Under the pieces are notes generated by a model. That model did no database searches, was not told the origin of the DNA, and worked only from the letters and a program-made list of their open reading frames with translations. The position numbers and the translations under genes were made by a program. From Methylomonas sp. (lineage in GTDB: Bacteria > Pseudomonadota > Gammaproteobacteria > Methylococcales > Methylomonadaceae), in assembly GCF_023228165.1 (NCBI RefSeq), contig NZ_JALOBS010000012.1:86551-150550 (forward strand): 64,000 nucleotides of DNA, read 5' to 3'. Each line of letters begins with the position of its first letter. Position 1 is the first letter of the stretch. Below are positions 58,954 through 64,000 of the stretch, in pieces.

Positions 58954-59910
58954 ATGATTTCGAACATATATCCCGCAATTCCGCTTAAAACCTACCGATT
59001 TTACTTCGACACCGTTAAACCTATTCATTTGCCAGAGTATCCAGGCTCTGCGTGGCGGGGCGCGTTAGGACACGCATTAAAACGCACGGTCTGTGTAGTT
59101 AGAAACACACCCTGTAACCAATGTTTGTTGAAAAATGCCTGCGCGTACAGCTATATATTCGAAACGCCGCCTCCGGCTGATACCGAAAAAATGCGCAAAT
59201 ACACTGCAGCGCCACACCCATTTGTGTTACGCCTTCCGGAAAAAACAGAGAGCGAGGCATCGTACAGTATCGATTTGACCCTATTCGGCCATGGTCAGCG
59301 TTATTTTCCGTACCTAATTCACGCCCTGCAAATGGCAGGGAAAGAGGGAATAGGCGGTCATCGACAGATTTTTGAACTTGAAAAAATCGACGAAATCGAT
59401 TTTCAAGGTAATGGCGCCTGTATATATAAAGCAGGAGAATTACGCCCACAAAAACCCGCAATCTCGCCCGAAACTCCCGAGTTGCCCGCAAGCGTGGAGC
59501 TGACCTTCGTTACTCCTGTAAGAGTCAAGCATGACCAGAGAAATCTGACGGCCAAGGATTTTAACTTTGGAGCACTGTTCAGCAATTTGCTTAGGCGCAT
59601 TTCCATGATTAGTTACTTTCATACCGATACGCCGCTGGATACCGATTTTGCCGGCCTCACCGCAAGAGCTCGACAAGTGCAAATCGTAGCGCAGCAATTG
59701 AAATGGTACGACTGGACCCGCTATTCTTCACGCCAACAAACCGAAATGAATCTGGGCGGATTGGTTGGCAGTATCGTGCTGGATACCAACGGACTTGAAG
59801 ATTTCTGGCCCTACCTTTGGCTAGGACAATGGACCCATGTCGGTAAAGCCACCAGCATGGGAATGGGCGCCTACAGCATCAAGGCCAAAAGCTTGCCAAC
59901 CCACAAATAA
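58954..59910 (+). CDS. cas6: CRISPR pre-crRNA endoribonuclease Cas6
   Basis: 318-residue RAMP protein that cuts pre-crRNA within each repeat. It has the cysteine-containing N-terminal block VVRNTPCNQCLLKNACAYSYIFETPPP followed by HPFVLRLP, the middle GKEGIGGHRQIFEL and the RAMP-type C-terminal glycine-rich loop VGKATSMGMGAYSIK. This is the Cas6 variant typical of proteobacterial type III systems. The ATG at 58954 has AAGGAGG just upstream. First gene of the module; the next gene begins 26 bp later. The CRISPR array it serves is not inside the window. Confidence 0.9.
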   Translation: MISNIYPAIPLKTYRFYFDTVKPIHLPEYPGSAWRGALGHALKRTVCVVRNTPCNQCLLKNACAYSYIFETPPPADTEKMRKYTAAPHPFVLRLPEKTESEASYSIDLTLFGHGQRYFPYLIHALQMAGKEGIGGHRQIFELEKIDEIDFQGNGACIYKAGELRPQKPAISPETPELPASVELTFVTPVRVKHDQRNLTAKDFNFGALFSNLLRRISMISYFHTDTPLDTDFAGLTARARQVQIVAQQLKWYDWTRYSSRQQTEMNLGGLVGSIVLDTNGLEDFWPYLWLGQWTHVGKATSMGMGAYSIKAKSLPTHK

Positions 59911-59936
59911 AACCAAAGGCCAGCGACAATCAACGG

Positions 59937-61031
59937 ATGAACAAGCAAATTATCTTACTGGCCGTTACCGGTTTAACCCCACAAGTCGTTACCGAAACCT
60001 TGTATGCCTTGTATGGCCAAGGTGACGATCTGCCCACCGCCATTCATATCCTGACCACGGCGGAAGGCCGCCAACGCGCCAAACTAACACTCATCAACGA
60101 CGGCTGGCTGGGGCGATTTTATGCCGACTATCGCTTGTCGGCAGCCGAGTTTTCCGAACAGCACATCCATATTCTGCAGCAAGCCAATGGCGAAGCACTC
60201 AACGATATTCGCAGCCAGTCCGACAACCAGTCTATGGCCGACGGCATCACCGAATGGATCAGAACTTTTACTGCCGACCCGGACACCAGTCTGCATGTTT
60301 CGATTGCCGGTGGCCGTAAAACCATGGGCTTCTACGCCGGCTACGCTTTGTCACTCTATGGTCGTAACCAGGATAGGCTCAGTCACGTGTTGGTGTCGGC
60401 GGATTACGAATCGCATCCGCAGTTTTACTATCCAACGCCCTATTCCCAAGTTATCTACGCCAATGATGCCAGCCGTAAACCGCTGGATACCCAGCAAGCC
60501 GAAGTCATGCTGGCCGACATTCCCTTTGTCAGATTGCGACATGGCCTCGATCAAGCCCTATTGGAAGGCAAAAGCAGCTTTAGCCAAAGCGTGGCCAATG
60601 CCCAACAATCCGTAGGGCCAGCTCATTTAACCGTAGATTTGAGCAAACGAACGCTGACTGCGCACGATATAGCGCTAAAACTCATCCCCGCCGACCTGGC
60701 CTTTTATTTGTGGCTGCTGCAGCGCCAAGCGGACGGCCAACCCGCTCCGCAATGCCCCAGCGATGGAGCTGCGGATTTGGAATACGCGAAGGAATATTTG
60801 GCGCAATACCGCCGCGTCCACGGTGCCTTAGGCGGCACCGACCGTACCGTCGAAACCTTAAAGAACGGCATGAGTAAAAGCTTTTTTGAGCAGCGTAAAT
60901 CCAGAATCAACAAAAAACTGCAGCAAACCCTCAGACATGCCGCACAGGCGTATTTGATTGGAGCTAGGGGTAAGAGGCCTAAAACCAGCTATCGAATTGG
61001 CCTGACAATTGAACAAATTGAGTATCTATAG
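59937..61031 (+). CDS. CARF-domain CRISPR ring-nuclease-type protein with C-terminal HTH
   Basis: 364-residue protein beginning with a CARF domain of the NE0113 type (IILLAVTGLTPQVVTETLYALYG, AIHILTTAEGRQRAK, HVSIAGGRKTMGFYAGYAL), which binds cyclic oligoadenylate made by Cas10 and in several members degrades it (ring nuclease). The C-terminal half (about 210-364: DLAFYLWLLQRQADG, DRTVETLKNGMSKSFFEQRKSRINKKLQ) looks like a helix-turn-helix region rather than a HEPN or PD-(D/E)xK effector nuclease. It is placed between cas6 and cas10, 11 bp before the latter. A regulatory or signal-degrading role is the best inference. Confidence 0.85.
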   Translation: MNKQIILLAVTGLTPQVVTETLYALYGQGDDLPTAIHILTTAEGRQRAKLTLINDGWLGRFYADYRLSAAEFSEQHIHILQQANGEALNDIRSQSDNQSMADGITEWIRTFTADPDTSLHVSIAGGRKTMGFYAGYALSLYGRNQDRLSHVLVSADYESHPQFYYPTPYSQVIYANDASRKPLDTQQAEVMLADIPFVRLRHGLDQALLEGKSSFSQSVANAQQSVGPAHLTVDLSKRTLTAHDIALKLIPADLAFYLWLLQRQADGQPAPQCPSDGAADLEYAKEYLAQYRRVHGALGGTDRTVETLKNGMSKSFFEQRKSRINKKLQQTLRHAAQAYLIGARGKRPKTSYRIGLTIEQIEYL

Positions 61032-61042
61032 GAGAAACGAGG

Positions 61043-63733
61043 ATGACTATCAGTCCTTTGCTGGAACAATCGAGTCGCATTGCGCTGGCGGCTTTTTTAC
61101 ACGATTTGGGCAAGTTTGCCGAGCGGGCGAAAATCCCGGTCAATCAAGAAACTCTGAATGCCAACAAACATCTGTATTGCCCTCATCGTAAAAAACATGT
61201 GGATGATAAGGGCTGGTTTAGTCATGTCCATGCCGCCTATACTGGTTTGGCAATGGATTTAATCGAAGAATGTATGCCGGACCTAAAAGGTACAGACTTT
61301 GCACCTTTCGGCTCATGGAAAACTAAAGATGTAGACGATTCGTTTATCAATGCAGCGGCGAAACATCACAGACCCGAAAGCTTTTTGCAATGGATTATTG
61401 CAACAGCTGATCGCGTAGCATCAGGTTTTGATCGAGAAGAGTTCGAGCAATATAACCAAGCAGAAGAAGGCACCTCAACCGGTAAAAACCATTACACAGC
61501 CCGGCAACTAACCCTGTTTGAACAAATCAACAAATCCAATTTGGATAAGCACGATTTTGTTTACCGTTATCCGCTTAAACCGTTATCACCCGATAGCATT
61601 TTCCCGGTTAAAGCATCAGGGTATGAGCATAACGATAAAGAAAAAGCCCAGTCAGAATATAACCAGCTGTGGCAAAGCTTTACGCAAGCCTTAACCAAAC
61701 TGCCTAAATCCCACCGCAATAACTGGTCGTTGTGGCTGGATCATTTTGAAACCGCGTGGGGCGTGTATACCCAGGCCATACCATCGGCTACCGCATTCAA
61801 TGTTCGCCCGGATGTTTCCTTGTACGACCATTCTCGGGTTGCAGCGGCCTTGGCGACGGCCTTGTGGCGTTATCACCTCGAAAAAGGTCAAACTGATGAA
61901 ACGGCGGCTAAATCTTTAAAAGACCAACAAACCAGTTGGAAAGAACCCAAATTCTTACTAATCCAGGGCGACTTCTTTGGTATTCAGGATTTCATTTTCG
62001 CCAGCGGTGGCGAAACCAACAAACGTGCAGCCAAGCTGCTACGTGGCCGTTCGTTTTATGTTTCCTTGCTCAGTGAATGTGCGGCATTGAAAGTATTGGA
62101 CGCTTTGAATTTACCTGCCACTAGCCAAGTCATCAACGCCGCCGGCAAATTTATGATTGTGGCGCCCAATACCGATGACAGCAAAAGCGCGTTAAAACAA
62201 GTACGAACAGAACTGGATCAATGGTTTTTAGCGCATAGCTTTGGCCAAGCCGGTGTGGGTTTAGCCTGGACAGAGGCTTCTTGTGGGGATTTCAAACGTG
62301 GCAAAGCAGAAGATTTGGAACCCAGCCCTTATAAAAAGCTGATCGAAAAATTGTTTAAACAGCTGGAAATCATCAAAAACCAGCGCTTTGAACTGTGTAG
62401 GCAGCCGAAAGATTCGATTGTATTTAGCGAGTATTTAAACAGCTTTAACAAAGACATGGGTGTTTGCAAAATCGACGGCCGCTCACCTGCCACGCAGTTG
62501 TTCGATAACCAAGATTACATCAGTGAGTTAGCATTAGACCAAATCAACACCGGCACCTGGTTAGCCAAAGCTGAACGTGAGCGGATTTTAATTACCCGCG
62601 ACACGCTAAACATGGAGCACGCCTTAAAAATAACAATTTTTGGCTATCACATCAGCTTTGCCAAATCGGAAGAAGAACAAGGCAAATTTGGCGAACAAGC
62701 GCAAAACGGCAATTTATTAAGAGCTTGGGACTTTTCTTTACCAAAATCTGCTGATCAGGCTTTATGGAACGGTTACGCCCGCCGTAACATCAACGCCTAC
62801 GTACCCAGATTTGATGACAGTGCGGAAGCTGAGCATAAACTAGGTAAATACGGCAACGAACCCAAGCTGGACTGGGGCGATGCCAAAACCCTCAATCACA
62901 TGGCTTGCGAAGACAAAATCCTGCAAGAAAATCATCAATGGCAAGGCATCACCGCTCTCTCAACCCTAAAAGGCGACATTGATAATTTGGGCAATATCTT
63001 CAAAGACGGCCTGGGCAACAACGCCAGTTTTAGCAAAACGGCAGCCTTGTCACGACAAATCAATAACTTTTTTACCGTCTACCTGCCCTGGCACTGTCAA
63101 TCTGATGCCAGTTACCGCAATACCTACACCGTATTTGCCGGTGGTGACGATTTCTTTCTGATTGGCCCCTGGTTATCACAAATCAAACTCGCCTCAACCA
63201 TGCGACAAGCTTTTCAAAACTACGTGGCAGCCAATCCACAGGTACACTTTTCCGCCGGAATTAGCACCACCAAACCGGGACTGCCGATAACTCAATTGGG
63301 GGAAATGGCGGAAATTGCCTTGGAGCAAGCGAAAGCCTTTGAAGATAAAAAAAACCACCTACCTAAAAATGCAGTGAGTTGTTTTAATCAACAGATGAAT
63401 TGGGATGACTTCCATGAACTGACTATTAATCGCAGGCAACGGTTGCAACAACTCAGCGACGCGCAGTCTTTGAGTACTGGTTATGTCTACGGATTACTGA
63501 ACTTGATTGAGATGGCGGAAAAAGTCGCGGAACGACCGGAAAATGCCCTCTGGCACAGCTATTTTGCCTATCGCACCGTGCGTATGTTGGAACGAAATAA
63601 ACAACTGGATAAAGAACAGCGCAAACGTCGGCAAGAAGAACTTGCTGAAGAAATAGCCAATTCAGGCATTGTGCGTCATGGCGGTAATTATCGGGTGGCG
63701 CTATTTTGTCATTTATATCAGCAGCGTGATTAA
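61043..63733 (+). CDS. cas10: Cas10/Csm1, type III-A effector and cOA synthase
   Basis: 896-residue large subunit of the Csm complex. N-terminal HD nuclease motif FLHDLGKFAER (His20-Asp21) followed by HAAYTGLAMDL and AAKHHRPES; first palm-like domain (FLLIQGDFFGIQDFIFASGG); zinc-ribbon/central region; and the second palm with the cyclase motif FAGGDDFFLIG (GGDD at 700-703). Both nuclease and cyclic-oligoadenylate synthase sites look intact. GGAG precedes the ATG. Length and domain order fit Csm1 rather than Cmr2. A palindromic REP-like repeat lies after the stop, then a truncated csm2. Confidence 0.95.
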   Translation: MTISPLLEQSSRIALAAFLHDLGKFAERAKIPVNQETLNANKHLYCPHRKKHVDDKGWFSHVHAAYTGLAMDLIEECMPDLKGTDFAPFGSWKTKDVDDSFINAAAKHHRPESFLQWIIATADRVASGFDREEFEQYNQAEEGTSTGKNHYTARQLTLFEQINKSNLDKHDFVYRYPLKPLSPDSIFPVKASGYEHNDKEKAQSEYNQLWQSFTQALTKLPKSHRNNWSLWLDHFETAWGVYTQAIPSATAFNVRPDVSLYDHSRVAAALATALWRYHLEKGQTDETAAKSLKDQQTSWKEPKFLLIQGDFFGIQDFIFASGGETNKRAAKLLRGRSFYVSLLSECAALKVLDALNLPATSQVINAAGKFMIVAPNTDDSKSALKQVRTELDQWFLAHSFGQAGVGLAWTEASCGDFKRGKAEDLEPSPYKKLIEKLFKQLEIIKNQRFELCRQPKDSIVFSEYLNSFNKDMGVCKIDGRSPATQLFDNQDYISELALDQINTGTWLAKAERERILITRDTLNMEHALKITIFGYHISFAKSEEEQGKFGEQAQNGNLLRAWDFSLPKSADQALWNGYARRNINAYVPRFDDSAEAEHKLGKYGNEPKLDWGDAKTLNHMACEDKILQENHQWQGITALSTLKGDIDNLGNIFKDGLGNNASFSKTAALSRQINNFFTVYLPWHCQSDASYRNTYTVFAGGDDFFLIGPWLSQIKLASTMRQAFQNYVAANPQVHFSAGISTTKPGLPITQLGEMAEIALEQAKAFEDKKNHLPKNAVSCFNQQMNWDDFHELTINRRQRLQQLSDAQSLSTGYVYGLLNLIEMAEKVAERPENALWHSYFAYRTVRMLERNKQLDKEQRKRRQEELAEEIANSGIVRHGGNYRVALFCHLYQQRD

Positions 63734-63745
63734 AACCCAGGTAGG

Positions 63746-63797
63746 AGCGACGCCTACGTCGCGATTTGAGACTGTTAGTCGCGACGTAAGCGTCGCT
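63746..63797. repeat. REP-like palindrome between cas10 and csm2
   Basis: AGCGACGCCTACGTCGCGA (63746-63764) and TCGCGACGTAAGCGTCGCT (63779-63797) are inverted with one mismatch, around a 14-base loop. GTAGGAGCGACG..GTCGCGA-type elements are familiar REP repeats in proteobacteria. It lies inside the cas operon, in the 119-bp gap before csm2. Confidence 0.8.
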
Positions 63798-63852
63798 GCC
63801 ATAAACCAGATTTAATGTAATCAACCCCATCCCATCCAGTCAGGAGACTAAT

Positions 63853-63933
63853 ATGGACATCAAGCTCGGTAAACCCAGTGACAAACTCGATCCAGAATTA
63901 TTTAGAGTCTGCTCAGTAAGTTCATCTTATTGA
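63853..63933 (+). pseudogene. csm2: csm2, interrupted after about 17 codons
   Basis: ATG at 63853 with CAGGAG six bases upstream reads MDIKLGKPSDKLDPELF, the start expected for a Csm2 small subunit directly after cas10, then RVCSVSSSY and a TGA at 63931-63933. Normal Csm2 is well over 100 residues. Base composition changes to AT-rich at the break. The simplest reading is disruption by an inserted element; the remainder of csm2 would be beyond the window. Confidence 0.65.
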
Positions 63934-64000
63934 TATATAATGATAATAAAGGTTTTTTTGGTATAATGATGCACGAAAAATGAGCCACCATCCCCAAAAA
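63903..64000 (+). mobile_element. Probable left end of an insertion sequence in csm2
   Basis: From about 63903 the sequence is AT-rich and unlike csm2. An extended -10 promoter element TGGTATAAT (63959-63967) is followed by an ATG at 63980 (MSHHPQK...) that runs off the window, consistent with a transposase gene. The exact left boundary, terminal repeat and family cannot be determined because the right end is not visible. Confidence 0.5.

Overview
The window looks like a chromosome segment of a gammaproteobacterium. A methanotroph of the order Methylococcales (Methylomonas/Methylobacter type) is my best guess. This is inference from gene content: a hopanoid C-3 methylase (HpnR), a periplasmic SBP56/methanethiol-oxidase-type protein, gammaproteobacterial-style bamD, rluD, pgeF, lptFG, holC and pepA genes, and PEP-CTERM-like surface proteins. 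No methane monooxygenase or methanol dehydrogenase gene is present to settle it. Coding density is high. Housekeeping genes make up the backbone, and accessory islets sit between them.

Layout. 0-7.2 kb: a dynamin-like GTPase (cut by the window edge), pyrE, hemW and gloA; then a convergent ASCH-domain gene; then an hvfC-hvfB-hvfA operon for a ribosomally made, cysteine-modified copper-binding peptide; then nth. 7.4-12.3 kb: a secreted protein of unknown function, hpnR and a chemotaxis receptor. 12.7-16.8 kb: an AT-rich single-gene islet encoding a 1382-residue nuclease-STAND ATPase, a likely anti-phage protein. 16.9-23.6 kb: thyA, a DUF2058 gene, a Uma2 gene, a metallopeptidase gene and bamD on the minus strand, divergent from rluD-pgeF-ZIP transporter. 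23.9-27.8 kb: a GH13 enzyme between two PEP-CTERM-like exported proteins. 28.0-28.3 kb: a geneless stretch with several hairpins that may encode a structured RNA. 28.3-30.4 kb: pepA, a GDCCV-motif gene and holC. 30.7-36 kb: an accessory zone with a decayed porin, palindromic repeats, what looks like a relic of an integron cassette array (one attC-like site, one half site, two cassette-type genes, one of them a CNF1-like deamidase candidate), twin methyltransferases, a dead transposase and a polyprenyl synthase. 37-42 kb: lptFG, a lipoprotein, a small zinc-ribbon protein, and an ABC ATPase plus adaptor without a permease. 42.3-44.8 kb: an SBP56 gene, a DUF4242 gene and a TetR regulator, with the same palindromic operator before both transcription units. 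45-58.8 kb: mostly metabolism and housekeeping (an APH-AAA kinase fusion, dcd, a giant GH15-like protein, glk, a truncated-globin-like gene, a sugar-kinase-like gene, rdgB, rph, a Ser/Thr kinase, yicC). 58.9-64 kb: a type III-A CRISPR-Cas module (cas6, a CARF ring-nuclease-type gene, cas10), followed by csm2, which is cut short after about 17 codons, apparently by a mobile element that runs off the right edge.

How the genes work together. The hvf operon, the SBP56 operon and the ZIP transporter point to copper, sulfur and zinc handling in the envelope. The GH13, GH15-like, Glk and sugar-kinase genes point to glycogen/glucan turnover. Three defence or mobile signatures (nuclease-STAND protein, cassette relic, type III CRISPR) are spread along the window rather than forming one island. 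No CRISPR array, tRNA, rRNA or integrase gene was seen.
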